NCBI RefSeq assembly: GCF_014201355.1
Contig: NZ_JACHEG010000006.1
Coordinates: 111,905 to 175,904, forward strand
DNA: 64,000 nt
DNA from: Aliirhizobium wenxiniae
Lineage (GTDB): Bacteria > Pseudomonadota > Alphaproteobacteria > Rhizobiales > Rhizobiaceae
Direction: 5' to 3'
Each line of letters begins with the position of its first letter. Within the stretch, counting starts at the first letter, position 1. Shown piece after piece: positions 1 to 10,000 of the stretch. The notes beneath the pieces are model-generated. The model was not told the origin of the DNA and searched no databases. It worked only from the letters and a program-made list of their open reading frames with translations. The translations under genes and the position numbers were made by a program.

Positions 1-69
1 GGCTTGCGCATACTGTTATGCCGGCAGGCGGTAAGGTTATGCCAATCCATGCCTCGGACCTTCTCTATG

Positions 70-331
70 CGAGCGGTTATTCGGTAAAGGCCCGCTCGCT
101 CGTTCATCACGACTGATTTCCATGTAGGGGTTATTTCTCTGCGCGCAATCAAGACATCCACCGCCTCATGGACGACCGGCATGAATTTCCGCCATTCGAG
201 CGGGCGTTGTGATCCATCGCAAGACTGCGCGCCACTTCGCTCGGACATGTTGTGCGAACGGGCCGGCCTGCGACCAACTTCAAAATCGTCGTTTCAGTAT
301 TCTCGATCATAGCGTGGCATCGTGGTCTCAA
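70..331 (-). pseudogene. Frameshifted DUF3253 family protein (second copy)
   Basis: This stretch is a diverged duplicate of the intact DUF3253 gene at 543-812. The first part reads through the shared motif TTCPSEVARSLA. One base is then missing near position 207 relative to the intact copy, after which the homologous reading (LEWRKFMPVVHEAVDVLIARR, read in a shifted frame up to about RITARIEK) continues. The protein is therefore broken about halfway. DUF3253 proteins are small winged-helix-like proteins of unknown role. The end of the remnant near the window edge is not sharply defined. Calling it a duplicate is direct; loss of function is inference. Confidence 0.6.
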
Positions 332-542
332 GCACTGCGATATTAAACAGATATAGCGCTTGCGGCTGAAAGATGCACCAACCTCCTAACTTAGAATAGG
401 TGGGGAAGGCCTGCGTAAGTCCGCGTAACAGCGGTTCAGATGTCATCAAGACCTCAGGACGACATCAATATCTTCAGCCTCCGAGGCCGACCCGGGCCTA
501 TTGACGGTGCCATGCAGGAGGCGACCAGAAGGCGGTAGCGAA

Positions 543-812
543 CTAATCCTTCGACTTAGCCATTTTTCCGACCGCACTTATTCGGTAGGGGCCTTCTCGC
601 TTTTTCATCACAACGGATTTCCATGTCAGCATGATCTCTCGCTGCGCAACGAGAATATCCACTGATTCATGCACAATTGGCATGTATTCTCGCCACTCAA
701 GCGGCGAGTTTTGGTCGTTCGCAAGGCTGCGTGCGACTTCGCTCGGGCACGTCGTGCCATTTGGTCTATTTACGACGAAGCTTAAAATCGTTGATATCGC
801 TTGCTCGCTCAT
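543..812 (-). CDS. DUF3253 family small protein
   Basis: An 89-residue protein with the DUF3253 layout: an N-terminal helix, the motif TTCPSEVARSLA, a WREYMP segment and a C-terminal strand ending in GPYRISAVGK. The fold is predicted to be winged-helix-like and the family has no established function. The start is the ATG opening MSEQAIS; the Shine-Dalgarno sequence is weak. A broken copy lies immediately downstream in the same orientation, so the locus is a tandem duplication in which only this member is intact. Confidence 0.7.
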   Translation of the reverse strand: MSEQAISTILSFVVNRPNGTTCPSEVARSLANDQNSPLEWREYMPIVHESVDILVAQREIMLTWKSVVMKKREGPYRISAVGKMAKSKD

Positions 813-1008
813 AGCTCAGCTTCACTATCTGGGAACGGCCTCAGCTTGATTGCGACGTGGACTCTGCTAAGTACCCGCCGTCCGCCGCGACGAAACCACG
901 ATTGTTGCGACTGAGGTCTTTAAGGACTTATCGGTGATAGTTGAAGCAAACTAAGCCGGGCGAGCGCCCGGCATTGATGAAGGGCTTCCTTTCTATCGAA
1001 TCGACTGA

Positions 1009-1044
1009 AAATGGCTGGTCCGCTTGCGGCGGGACCAGCCATTT
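1009..1044 (-). terminator. Hairpin downstream of the DUF892 gene
   Basis: A perfect 13-bp inverted repeat (arms AAATGGCTGGTCC and its complement, 10-nt loop) lies 16 bases past the stop of the minus-strand DUF892 gene and is followed on that strand by TTTT. It fits an intrinsic terminator. A second compact GC palindrome (GCCGGGCG-AG-CGCCCGGC) sits at 955-972. Confidence 0.6.
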
Positions 1045-1059
1045 GGTCAAGCAACGTGA

Positions 1060-1737
1060 TTATTCGTCGTCGTATTCGGCTGCGGCAGCGTTAACCGAAT
1101 CCTCAGCGAGTTCCGTAAGATTGGCGTCGGCAGCTTTTTCCTGCGCGAGTATGTCATCGATGAGTTGCTTGGCTTCATCCATACCAAGAGCGTCGGCAAA
1201 AGCACGCATCGAACCGTAACGTGTGATTTCATAGTGTTCGATCGCCTGGCAGCTGAAGATGATCGCGGCGTCCGCAGCGACGCTTGAGCCAAAATCCTCA
1301 AGCAGGCTTTCGCTTTCTTCGAGGATGCCGTCGATGGCGTCGCACTTTTCAGCTTTGGCGCGTTTACCGAGAAGCTCGAAAATCGCTTCAAGTTTTTCGA
1401 TCTGGCTGGCGGTTTCTTCACGATGCGAGGTTAGAGCCTCGACAAGCTCAGGTTGGTCGGCTGCCTTGATCATCTTTGGCAAAGACTTATAGATTTTCTT
1501 CTCGGCATAGTAGATATCGCCGAGGGCATGCTCGAACAAGTCAGAGAGGCTCTTGTCGTCCTTTGTGGAGGCCCGTGTCGCTCTGCGAGCGGCGGACTTG
1601 GTCGCCACCGCTTGGGCACGCTTCTTGCGCGTATCGCTGTTTGCAGAGGTGCTCTTCGTTCCAGAGGCGCGCGCGATTTTCGCAGCGGCGGTCTTCGAAG
1701 CTTTGTCGGTCTTGGCAGACTTTTCGGCAGTAGCCAT
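1060..1737 (-). CDS. DUF892 (YciE/YciF-like) ferritin-fold protein with basic N-terminal tail
   Basis: 225 residues. Residues 1-60 are a Lys/Ala/Ser-rich tail; residues 61-215 form the DUF892 ferritin-like four-helix bundle, with likely metal-site segments DIYYAEKKIY, HREETASQIEKLE and IEHYEITRYG. Family members are stress-induced and thought to bind iron or related metals, but their reaction is not settled. The basic tail resembles histone H1-like tails and could contact DNA, which is inference. The start is supported by GGGAGAG upstream. An EcfG-type promoter lies at 1779-1803. Two shorter paralogues occur at 34261 and 35435. Confidence 0.85.
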   Translation of the reverse strand: MATAEKSAKTDKASKTAAAKIARASGTKSTSANSDTRKKRAQAVATKSAARRATRASTKDDKSLSDLFEHALGDIYYAEKKIYKSLPKMIKAADQPELVEALTSHREETASQIEKLEAIFELLGKRAKAEKCDAIDGILEESESLLEDFGSSVAADAAIIFSCQAIEHYEITRYGSMRAFADALGMDEAKQLIDDILAQEKAADANLTELAEDSVNAAAAEYDDE

Positions 1738-1778
1738 CGTGATCTCTCCCTTGTGATGCCATCAACTACGCGGGTCAG

Positions 1779-1803
1779 AACGAGAGCGCTTAGCCAAGGT
1801 TCC
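1779..1803 (-). promoter_or_regulatory. EcfG/RpoE2-type promoter of the DUF892 gene
   Basis: On the minus strand: GGAAC, a 17-nt spacer, GTT. The -10 side ends about 42 nt upstream of the DUF892 start codon. Exact match to the general-stress sigma consensus. Confidence 0.75.
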
Positions 1804-2123
1804 CAACAATAATCAGCGGGGTACCGTTACGCCACCGTGGCCATCTCGCTCCGTTTGAGAATAAGGATCGGTCAGGTCGGCGGAAGGAACATCTTACCGT
1901 CCACGCGAGCGATGGTAGCTCCCCTCCCACTATTTCAAAATGACATCAACGATACTCGAACTGCAGCTCCGTAGCAGTTGCAGCGGTCGTTTCGAGCAAA
2001 CTCATCCGCGCCCTGCCACGATGCTTGAGATGGGATCCGCGAGATCAGAACTGCGGAACCATTCCCAATCTGAAATGTCCTCTCGCTGCATTCGAAGAGG
2101 ATGCAGGATTTGGGAGTAAGACT
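1804..2123. other. Gene-free stretch with a near-consensus stress promoter
   Basis: No convincing coding sequence. At 2055-2079 the plus strand carries GGAAC-17 nt-GTC, one base off the EcfG consensus, positioned to transcribe the decayed secreted-protein gene that follows. Confidence 0.4.
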
Positions 2124-2440
2124 ATGAAAAAGACTGCTTTTGGCGTTGCCGCCGCCTTTCTTTCCGCAAACGCAGCGTTCGGGTAGACTGAAGCCCTAAG
2201 ACCTCACAGACGACACCTGCAGTGGCGACATCGGGCGAGCAGAATCCCGGCGCGCCTGTCGCTGGCAAGAACAGCTTCACTGAAGCTCTGGCGAAAACTC
2301 GCATCGAGGAAGCCGGTTACACCGACGCATCGGGTCTCAAGCGCGATGATCAGGGTGTCGGGCGCGCGATGGGCAGCAAGGATGGAAAGCACGCCAACGT
2401 CCCCCTCGACTTCCAGGGTAACATCACGACGGCTCAGTAA
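2124..2440 (+). pseudogene. Decayed small exported protein gene
   Basis: The ATG at 2124 opens a clear signal peptide (MKKTAFGVAAAFLSANAAFG) that runs into an in-frame TAG. The conserved mature part continues in another frame (2222-2440) with PVAGKNSFTEALAKTRIE and VPLDFQGNITTAQ. This pattern, export signal then a PVAG-NSFTE-type domain ending in a QG-N-T motif, is familiar from small rhizobial periplasmic proteins of unknown function. A stop plus a frame change separate the halves, so the gene looks inactivated unless the reads are wrong. Confidence 0.6.
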
Positions 2441-2478
2441 GCCAGCTTCTAAACAAACAAGAGTACGAGGAATCACCC

Positions 2479-2616
2479 GTGCGCACGATTACAGGTCTCT
2501 ACGACCCCTACGAATATGCCCGTGAGGCCGTGAATCCTCTTGATGATGCAGGCGTACCGTCTGATCACATCAGCATCATCTCGAACAAGGACGGCAAGGA
2601 AGATAGCCATATTTGA
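2479..2616 (+). pseudogene. N-terminal fragment of a YflT/general-stress-17M-like protein
   Basis: A 45-residue GTG-started reading frame beginning MRTITGLYDPYEYAREAVN and containing AGVPSDHISIISN. This is the usual beginning of 'general stress protein 17M-like' proteins, which are normally far longer with a glycine-zipper region. Here it stops after DSHI and is followed at once by a terminator, so it is a truncated remnant or a much shortened gene. Confidence 0.5.
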
Positions 2617-2641
2617 AGGCCACTCACCAGAGTGGCCTTTT
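2616..2641 (+). terminator. Intrinsic terminator
   Basis: Perfect 10-bp stem (AAGGCCACTC / GAGTGGCCTT) with a 4-nt loop, ending in T's. It overlaps the stop codon of the short fragment gene. Confidence 0.8.
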
Positions 2642-2851
2642 CGCATCTGAGCCCCCTGAGAATTTACTAGCTTGGCCAACTAAGGAACGCCACTCGTTTC
2701 CTTTCGAGACCTGATCTTGGCCGCGACATCTATCAGCGAAGGTGATCGACGCCTCCGCCCTTTGTAACGGTGCCCTTAACGGAGCATCCTCCGTGAAATC
2801 CTAGCTACCCTCTATCGTCAGCGTACGGTTTTAGACGCTCTGATTGTTTTG

Positions 2852-2876
2852 GGAACTTTGGATGCCAGTTCCGGTT
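2852..2876 (+). promoter_or_regulatory. EcfG/RpoE2-type promoter of Mn catalase 1
   Basis: GGAAC, 17-nt spacer, GTT, ending 31 nt upstream of the catalase start codon. Confidence 0.8.
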
Positions 2877-2907
2877 GGGCCAACGTCTCCAATCGAAAGG
2901 AACCCTC

Positions 2908-3834
2908 ATGTTCATGAGAGTAGACCAGCTCCAAGCGGAGTTGCCCGCGCCAAAAGCTGCGGATCCCAATGCTGCAGCCGCCCTTCAAGAGCTCCTTGGG
3001 GGGAAATACGGCGAGATGTCGACTCTGGGCAATTACATGTTTCAGTCCTTCAACTTCCGATCAAAATCGAAGCTGAAGCCTTTCTATAGCCTCGTCGCCA
3101 GCATCACTGCCGAAGAGCTTGGCCATGTCGAACTTGTGAGCAATGGTGTCGCCATGCTCAACAATGGCCCTGACATTCCCGACTCTGATGAAGGCGACGG
3201 CGGTGATATTTCCGGAGCCCCGTTCAAGGATATGGCCGACATTCGGCTCGCTGCGAGTTTTCTGTCTGGGGGCGGCGGAGCAATGCCGATCAACAGCAAC
3301 GGCCAGTCGTGGAATAACGACTTCATCACGACGACCGGAAACGTAGTCCTCGACTTGCTGCACAACTTCCATCTAGAATGCGGCGCCCGGCTGCACAAGT
3401 TGCGCGTATATGAAACGGTGACAGATCCAACAGGTCGTGAAGTTTGCGGCTATCTTCTCGTCCGGGGTTCCGTGCATGCACATGCCTATGCCCTCGCACT
3501 GGAGAAGATCACCGGCGTCGATGTGAAAAAGTTCTTGCCCACTCCGAACATACCGCTGGGTAACATACCGGAGTGCCAGAAGTACCTGGACGAGGGATCA
3601 CATCGCCGCCTTTATACGTGGAGCCCGAACGACTACAAAGAAATCGCCGGCATCTGGAGCAATGACGAGGTTGCGCTTCCAGGAGATCCTCCGGGTGAGC
3701 TTGAGGTTGTCGACGGTATGCCCGAAGGCGGGAAGATGCAGCAGCTCGTTGGCGTGCCTTCGGCCTTCACCCCGGATTACGCACCGGAAGAGATGTTCGA
3801 GATTGCTGAAAAGCTCTACAAAAAATCTCGCTGA
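2908..3834 (+). CDS. Manganese (non-heme) catalase
   Basis: 308 residues. Decomposes hydrogen peroxide at a dinuclear manganese site inside a ferritin-like bundle. Visible ligand segments include AEELGHVELV, HLECGARLHKLRVYE and SVHAHAYALALEKITG, and the length fits the family. The start is the ATG preceded by AAAGGAA; an ATG-less upstream extension was rejected because it runs through the promoter. It is one of two Mn catalases here (the other is at 30348) and both carry EcfG-type promoters, pointing to general-stress induction rather than OxyR control. Mn catalases do not need heme, which fits iron-poor or oxidative conditions (inference). Confidence 0.92.
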   Translation: MFMRVDQLQAELPAPKAADPNAAAALQELLGGKYGEMSTLGNYMFQSFNFRSKSKLKPFYSLVASITAEELGHVELVSNGVAMLNNGPDIPDSDEGDGGDISGAPFKDMADIRLAASFLSGGGGAMPINSNGQSWNNDFITTTGNVVLDLLHNFHLECGARLHKLRVYETVTDPTGREVCGYLLVRGSVHAHAYALALEKITGVDVKKFLPTPNIPLGNIPECQKYLDEGSHRRLYTWSPNDYKEIAGIWSNDEVALPGDPPGELEVVDGMPEGGKMQQLVGVPSAFTPDYAPEEMFEIAEKLYKKSR

Positions 3835-3855
3835 AAGAACGCTATCGAGATTGTG

Positions 3856-3878
3856 CGAGGCCCCGCAGTGGGGCCTCG
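3856..3878 (+). terminator. Hairpin after Mn catalase 1
   Basis: Perfect 9-bp stem (CGAGGCCCC / GGGGCCTCG, 5-nt loop) 22 bases past the catalase stop. No T-run follows, so termination efficiency is uncertain. Confidence 0.55.
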
Positions 3879-3907
3879 AACGCCTCTGTCTGTTACCGTA
3901 CAGATCG

Positions 3908-3932
3908 GGAACACACAGGTTGGTAAACCGTT
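3908..3932 (+). promoter_or_regulatory. EcfG/RpoE2-type promoter of the FAD-dependent oxidoreductase
   Basis: GGAAC, 17-nt spacer, GTT, 40 nt upstream of the ATG at 3973. It follows the catalase hairpin, so the two genes have separate promoters. Confidence 0.75.
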
Positions 3933-3972
3933 TAGGAGACAAGCAGCGCGTTCTGGGCTGCAGGAGCTCCCA

Positions 3973-5664
3973 ATGCGTAAACGCGTCGCTATCGTCGGGG
4001 CAGGCCCGACAGGTTTGTATGCCCTTCAGGAACTGATCACCTCCAAACACCCACTAGAGATAATCGTATTCGAAGCCGAGGACATCGCCGGTAAGGGAAC
4101 GCCTTATCAGCGGGGTATTAATGACCCTGCAATGCTTTCAAACATCCCGAGCATTGAGATACCCGAGCTGCCTATGACCTTGGTCGAGTGGCTTGGTGCG
4201 CAGCCAAAAAAATATCTCTCGCAGTTCGAGAGCGGACTCAACCAAATCTCCGAACGAGCCTTTTATCCTCGCGTGGTCCTGGGGGACTATTTTCGAGCCC
4301 AGTTCGAGATGATATTAAAACGTGGCTTGGGCGCAAACCACGAGATAGAGATCCGGGAGAGCGCCGCCGTTGTGGATATCGTGCCTTCGGATGCACGATT
4401 TGGCATTCGGCTCTCCAGCGACACGGGCCTTGAGCTCTTCGACTACGTGATTGTCGCGACCGGCCACAGCTTTCAGACGGCGCCGGAAACCTCGCAAGGA
4501 TTTTTCGAGGCACCATGGCCCGCAACCGCGTTGCGAACGGTTCCGTGCGGCGAGGTCGGCGTCCTTGGAACGTCGCTCAGCGCGATTGATGCCGTCGTGA
4601 CCGTTGCCGCATCGTTTGGGATGTTCACGCGCCGAGCCGATGGACGCCTCGGCTATGTGATCGACCAAGCCCATGAAAGCTTTCAGGCGACGATGATGTC
4701 ACGCAAGGGGCTTTTGCCGGAAGCCGACTTTTACTTCCCAATCCCTTATGAGCAGCCCAGAATATGCACAGCGCAAGCGGTAGCCAGCCGCCTTGCGCTC
4801 GGCAGCAGCGGTTTGCTCGATGACGTCTTCGACCTCTTTCGCGCCGAGTTGGCACTAGCGGACCCAGACTACGCCAGGCTCATCCGCCTCGACACACTCA
4901 CGGTCGATACCTTTGCAGATGCCTATTACGGCGTCCGCGACCAGCATGATCCTTTCGAATGGGCGGCAATCAATCTGGCGGAAGCGAAGCGAAACTATGC
5001 GAAGAAACACACGGTTGCTTGGCGTTATGCGATTCTTATTACCCACGAAATCATAGAGAGTGCCGTCGGTTCGCTCACGGCGGATGACCTCGCGCGATTC
5101 AACAGAACCTTCAAAAGTATCTTCGCCGATGACTATGCAACCGTCCCGCACCTCTCGATTGAGCGCCTTCTCGCGCTCCATCAGGCGGACAGATTGCGGA
5201 TTGTCGCACTCGGCGATAATTCGGCGATCTCGTCTGAAGGCCTTGAACGTGGCGCCGCGGTGAAGAGCGATAAGATTATATTGCGCTTTGACACGTTTAT
5301 CGATGCAACCGGCCAGAAAACGCAGTCCGTTGAAGATCTGCCCTTTCCATCACTTAAGGAGCGGGGTTTTGTCTCAGATGCTCTTACGATAACGCGAAAA
5401 GGCAACTATCGACGCACGGGTGGAGTGGATGTCGACGATCATTGTCGCCCTCTCCTTGCCGGGGTTAAGCCGGTCCGACGGCTTTATCTACCTGCTATAT
5501 CATACCTCCTTCACAAACGCCCATTTGTACAAGGGATAACCAGTGCCGCTGAACTCGGCCAGATGGTAGCGAGGTCGATCAAAGAAGATATTATGCGGCC
5601 GGTTCGTAGCCGGAGAGCGCGCCCCCCCCGGCGCCGGCCCGATGTATCGGCGACTGCGGCATGA
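3973..5664 (+). CDS. FAD/NAD(P)-binding oxidoreductase (NAD_binding_9 type)
   Basis: 563 residues. The N-terminus carries a dinucleotide-binding fold (RVAIVGAGPTGLYALQELI), then a GKGTPYQ segment and a second nucleotide-binding pattern near residue 180 (VIVATGHSF). This arrangement matches the 'FAD-NAD(P)-binding' proteins related to hydroxyacylglutathione/ornithine-monooxygenase-like flavoproteins. The substrate is unknown. The start is chosen at the ATG behind AGGAG; a longer frame from 3853 would overlap the terminator and promoter. The C-terminus is Arg/Pro-rich. Its promoter places it in the general stress regulon beside a catalase, suggesting a redox role (inference). Confidence 0.8.
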   Translation: MRKRVAIVGAGPTGLYALQELITSKHPLEIIVFEAEDIAGKGTPYQRGINDPAMLSNIPSIEIPELPMTLVEWLGAQPKKYLSQFESGLNQISERAFYPRVVLGDYFRAQFEMILKRGLGANHEIEIRESAAVVDIVPSDARFGIRLSSDTGLELFDYVIVATGHSFQTAPETSQGFFEAPWPATALRTVPCGEVGVLGTSLSAIDAVVTVAASFGMFTRRADGRLGYVIDQAHESFQATMMSRKGLLPEADFYFPIPYEQPRICTAQAVASRLALGSSGLLDDVFDLFRAELALADPDYARLIRLDTLTVDTFADAYYGVRDQHDPFEWAAINLAEAKRNYAKKHTVAWRYAILITHEIIESAVGSLTADDLARFNRTFKSIFADDYATVPHLSIERLLALHQADRLRIVALGDNSAISSEGLERGAAVKSDKIILRFDTFIDATGQKTQSVEDLPFPSLKERGFVSDALTITRKGNYRRTGGVDVDDHCRPLLAGVKPVRRLYLPAISYLLHKRPFVQGITSAAELGQMVARSIKEDIMRPVRSRRARPPRRRPDVSATAA

Positions 5665-5692
5665 TAGCTACCGCCCGTTTGAGCTCAAGCGT

Positions 5693-5854
5693 CTAGCATA
5701 GTTGCCTATTCAGCCGCATGACGGATTTCAGGCGCATGCCTTCGAGGACATTGCCGTACTCGTCGGTAATCTCAAACGGTTGCCCATTGAAGCCCTGCAG
5801 CGAGACACCAAGGTATTGGCGTCTCTCGCTGCAGGGCTTCGACGATTCCGCCAT
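5693..5854 (-). CDS. Small hypothetical protein (53 aa)
   Basis: An ATG-started frame (MAESSKPCSERRQYLGVSLQ...) with an even, protein-like composition: a GFNGQPFEITDEYGNVLEG stretch, then a basic end MRLKSVMRLNRQLC. No family recognised and no strong Shine-Dalgarno. A long inverted repeat lies inside it, so the open frame could alternatively be incidental to a structured DNA or RNA element. Confidence 0.35.
   Translation of the reverse strand: MAESSKPCSERRQYLGVSLQGFNGQPFEITDEYGNVLEGMRLKSVMRLNRQLC
5789..5840. repeat. 17-bp perfect inverted repeat
   Basis: Arms 5789-5805 (GAAGCCCTGCAGCGAGA) and 5824-5840 are exact complements with an 18-nt spacer. The spacer also holds partly complementary AAGG/TTGG bases. 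There is no T-run on either side, so it is not a typical terminator. Confidence 0.7.
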
Positions 5855-6244
5855 TATGCGCGCGATGCGAATAGCTGCGACAACGCCTCCATGATCGCAC
5901 GGTGGAAGCTACCCAGAGTGTTGGTCAGTGCCTTAATCTCAAATGGGCTGTTTTTGTTGATATGTTGTCCCTAACTTCGAAGAGACCGGACACAACGTTT
6001 CGAAAGCCCCTTAGACCTGCCGCAGACTGCCATCAACGCAGAGTTCAGCACCAGCGAAGTAGCTCGCTCGCGCCGGCTTATCCGGAGAGTTACAATACAA
6101 TAAGACCTCTACCCGCATCCGGTTTGTCGGGAGCGACCAAGAACTATATATTGCCGCCAATTCCGCGCGATTAGGTGCATGAGATGCAACGAAACCTTAA
6201 TTGCATGCAGTTTAGTGTCTCCTCTCAATGGAGACCCCTCGATC
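5855..6244. other. Intergenic stretch without recognised features
   Basis: Several short overlapping frames with no recognisable motifs, and no EcfG-type promoter. It must contain the promoter of the EAL gene, which I could not identify. Confidence 0.3.
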
Positions 6245-7012
6245 ATGCCTCTCAAATGCAACGGTTGCCGTGATGGCGCAGATTTTGAACTGCCGTTCTC
6301 AATGGCGTTCCAGCCGATCGTCGACATCCGGAGCGGTGATGTTTTCGCCCATGAGGCACTTGTGCGCGGACCAAATGGCGAGGGTGCAGGCTCTGTGCTT
6401 GCTCAAGTCAGCGATACTAATCGTTACGCGTTCGATCAACAATGCCGTGTGAAAGCAATTCAGCTTGCATCCGAACTCTACGACCGCGGGACGGATGTAA
6501 GGCTGTCGATCAATTTTATGCCGAACGCCGTTTACGAGCCCCGTGCCTGTATCCGGTTGACACTCGCGACCGCAATGAAAACAGGGTTTCCGGTTGACCG
6601 CATCATCTTCGAGTTCACCGAAGACGAGCGGCTCGACGCTACACACGTTTTGAACATCCTCCGAACCTATCGAGACATGGGCTTCCAGACCGCAATTGAC
6701 GATTTCGGGGCGGGCCATTCGGGACTCGGGCTTCTGACACATTTTCAGCCCGACATCGTAAAACTGGATATGGACCTGATCCGAGCAATCGATACTGACC
6801 GGGTCCGCCGGACGATCGTCAAGCACACGCTTGCCATGCTCGACGACCTTGCCATCACGCCAATCTGCGAGGGTGTTGAGACCGTGGACGAGCTGGCCGC
6901 ATTGCATGATCTTGGCGTCGTTCTCGTGCAGGGTTACGTACTGGCAAAACCAAGTTTTGAGAAGCTAACCGTCCCGGTTGTAGCAGAAGCTCTTCATACG
7001 CGGGCGGCTTGA
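6245..7012 (+). CDS. EAL-domain cyclic-di-GMP phosphodiesterase
   Basis: About 255 residues, almost entirely one EAL domain, which hydrolyses cyclic di-GMP to pGpG. Catalytic signatures are all present: HEALVRG (EAL), LSINFMPNA, FEFTEDE, AIDDFGAGHSGLGLL, IVKLDMDL, ICEGVET and VQGYVL. The protein is therefore probably active and soluble, with no fused sensor or GGDEF domain. A CNGC pair precedes the domain. I prefer the ATG at 6245, behind GGAG, over the upstream ATG at 6179. It stands alone between unrelated genes; regulation is not evident. Confidence 0.88.
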   Translation: MPLKCNGCRDGADFELPFSMAFQPIVDIRSGDVFAHEALVRGPNGEGAGSVLAQVSDTNRYAFDQQCRVKAIQLASELYDRGTDVRLSINFMPNAVYEPRACIRLTLATAMKTGFPVDRIIFEFTEDERLDATHVLNILRTYRDMGFQTAIDDFGAGHSGLGLLTHFQPDIVKLDMDLIRAIDTDRVRRTIVKHTLAMLDDLAITPICEGVETVDELAALHDLGVVLVQGYVLAKPSFEKLTVPVVAEALHTRAA

Positions 7013-7035
7013 CCGTATTTGCAGCTGACTTAATC

Positions 7036-10000
7036 CTACTCGCCTAACCCCTGCGCTGCTGAGACAATTTTTTCAAAGAAACACAGTTGCTCTTTGCCGG
7101 TTTTGCCTTCGGTTTCGAATATCCATCGATCCTCTCGCTGGACTGCTCCGGCGTTCTTCGTCCATGCCGCAACAACCCTCGATGGGACCTTCGCCGTCAG
7201 CGTCATCGCCGACGCTTTTGGCCCGGCCTCGAGCTTGGCAATACCCAGCCACCCCGCGACAAGTTGCAGGCGGCTCGTTCGCAACAGCAGTAAGACGTCC
7301 TCGGGCGGCTCCCCAAACCTATCCTCAAACTCATCACTTAGTTCGTCGATTTCATTCAGTGAGGAGGCTTGCAGTAGCTTGGCGTATAGATTGAGCCTGG
7401 TGCCCGGATCCGTCACATAGTCCAGCGGTATTGTGCCTGCAACGTCGAGGTTGAGGATCGCGCGTTGCTGTTTGACGGAGGCTTTTTTGCGCAAGGTCGC
7501 GACCGCTTCTGATAGCAGTTTCTGATACAGTCCAGTGCCGATAACCTTCATATGCCCGGCTTGATCCTCCCCCGCGATGTCACCCGCACCCCGAAGCTCG
7601 AGATCTCGAAGGCTGATTGCTAGACCAGCGCCCAGGCGGTCGTTCTCTACGAGCGATAGGAGCCGCAAGTGCGTCTCCTCAGCCAGCTCAGTGCCCTCTT
7701 CGGTTAAAAGGGTTGCCATACCTTGAGCAGCGCCGCGCCCGACACGTCCGCGCAACTGATGAAGTTGTGCCAGCCCGAAGCGGCCCGCGTGCCATACGAA
7801 GATCGTGTTTGCGCGGGGGACGTCGAGTCCGTTCTCGATTAGATTGGTGGCAAGCAAAACATCGCCGTCGCCGTCGGCGAATCCCACGATCGCTTCGTCG
7901 ATAGCCGCTGCTGGCATTTTGCCGTGTGCAATCTTGATCGATAGTTCCGGAACGGTTCTCTCAAGCACCGTCGATACGTCGTTTATGTCCTCGATGCGTG
8001 GAACTACGATAAAACTCTGTCCTCCACGGCGGTATTCACGCATAAGGCCTGTTCGCACAGACGTTGCGTCAAATTCCATCAGTGATGTCCGGACTGGTCG
8101 GCGTTTGGATGGCGGTGTTGTCAGAAGGCTGACCTCCTGAACCCCGATCATTGCCGATTGCAGTGTCCGCGGGATCGGTGTCGCCGACATTGAGAGCGTA
8201 TGAAGAGATGGTGCCAGAGCACCCATCGTCCGCTTTTCCTTCAACCCGAACCGGTGTTCCTCGTCAATGATCAACAGGGCGAGATTCGCAAAGCCGACAT
8301 TTTTCGCAAGGATTGCCTGTGTCGCTACGACGACGCCGATTTCACCCTCCGACAGCGCGGCCTTGACCTGTTTTGCTTCGTTTGGCTTGAGAAGACGAGA
8401 TAACAATCCGACCTGAATGCCAGTCTGCGCAAAACGTCTTTGAAAGGTGTCGTAGTGTTGACGGGCCAGCACGGTGGTCGGAGCGACGACGGCCACCTGG
8501 CCGCCAGAAAGCGCAACCGCAGCCGCGGCACGCAACGCGATTTCGGTCTTGCCGAAGCCTACATCTCCGCAGATAAGGCGGTTCATCACCTTCCCAGATT
8601 CGAGATCGGACAAGACCGCTTTGATAGCTTCAACCTGATCACGCGTTTCGGCGAAAGGGAAGCGCCGGGTGAAGGCTGAATATTCCTTCCTTGGGGGGAT
8701 GAACTTCTTTGCTGGTAAAGCCTGCCTCTGCTTTGCGATAGTCAAAAGATGACGCGCGGTGGATCGAATGTCTGCTGCGATCTTTCCGCTCTTTTTCTTC
8801 CAGGCTTCGGTGTGGAGACGGTCAAGGGTTACTGCCTCGGGTTCGGCGCTGTAGCGCCAAATTTTTCCGAAATCCTCCATCGGGACCAGCACGGAGTCGC
8901 CATCTCGATATTCCAGGCGGGCGGCATCGCGACCAACATCCCCGACTACGACAGTTTCCAAATCTTTGAGGATCCCGACGCCATGCTCCTCATGAACGAC
9001 AACGTCGCCTATCCGAAGCTCTGGCTCTGCTAGAAGTGTCGCTTGCTCGCCGAGATTGGTTACCGTTTCAGCGACTGCGATCATAGCGATGTTCAGTGCC
9101 GCATCGACAAACCCATGATCGAGATCGACGGGTAGTTTGAGAAACGCTCCGGGATCGGCTTGCTCTACTGCCCGCCAGGTATCGACCGAACGATGCGCTA
9201 TCCCGGTGGCTTTTTCCACTCGTCGGCAGAGCCCATCCGAGCCTTTTCCTGTGCCACAGACGACAACCGTTAGTCCTTGCCGTAATTGATGCTGCGCCAG
9301 CTTGGCCAATTCGGCACGTGGGACGGCGTCGCATGGTCCCCCCTGCAGCTCACCATGTTCGTCGAGATCCAGTCCGAGGGATGAAACGTGGCCAGCGTGC
9401 TGTTCCCATTCGGTGCCGTCTAGGTAGAGGGAACGAGACTTGTTCTGTCGGTCGCGGATATCGTTTTGGGACTGGCAAGCGTCTTCGACTATCTCGAGAT
9501 AGCGCTCGACCCGCCGGGCGCCGCCTGGGGCGAGAAGCACGGTCGCATCCCCGATCGCCGCAAACAGTGTAGGCATGTCGTGATAGAGGCGCAGCAGCTG
9601 TCTCTCCATGGTTTCCGGCTTCGGCGCAATTTCCTCCGTATCTGCTTCCGATAGAACGGCTTCGGACGCGGGACCAAGGATCACCCTTTCCAGATAGCTC
9701 TCCGTCCGTTGAGTGATACGATCAAAACCCCGCAACTCCCGAACAATGTCGTCCTTCGAAATTACGATACGCATTGGTCCGGGTGCACCAGCCGGGTAGA
9801 TGTCTATCACCCCATCCCGGACAGCCAATTCGCCGGGATCATCTGCAATGCCTTCTTCGACATAGCCTGTGCGTTGGATGAAGTCAGAAAATGCGTCGCG
9901 ATCGAAATCCTCGCCAACCACCAGTTCGAGGTTACTATCCGCAATGACGTCAGCCGGAGGAATGCGTTGGAGTGCTGCGTCGAGCGACGTCAGCATCAGC

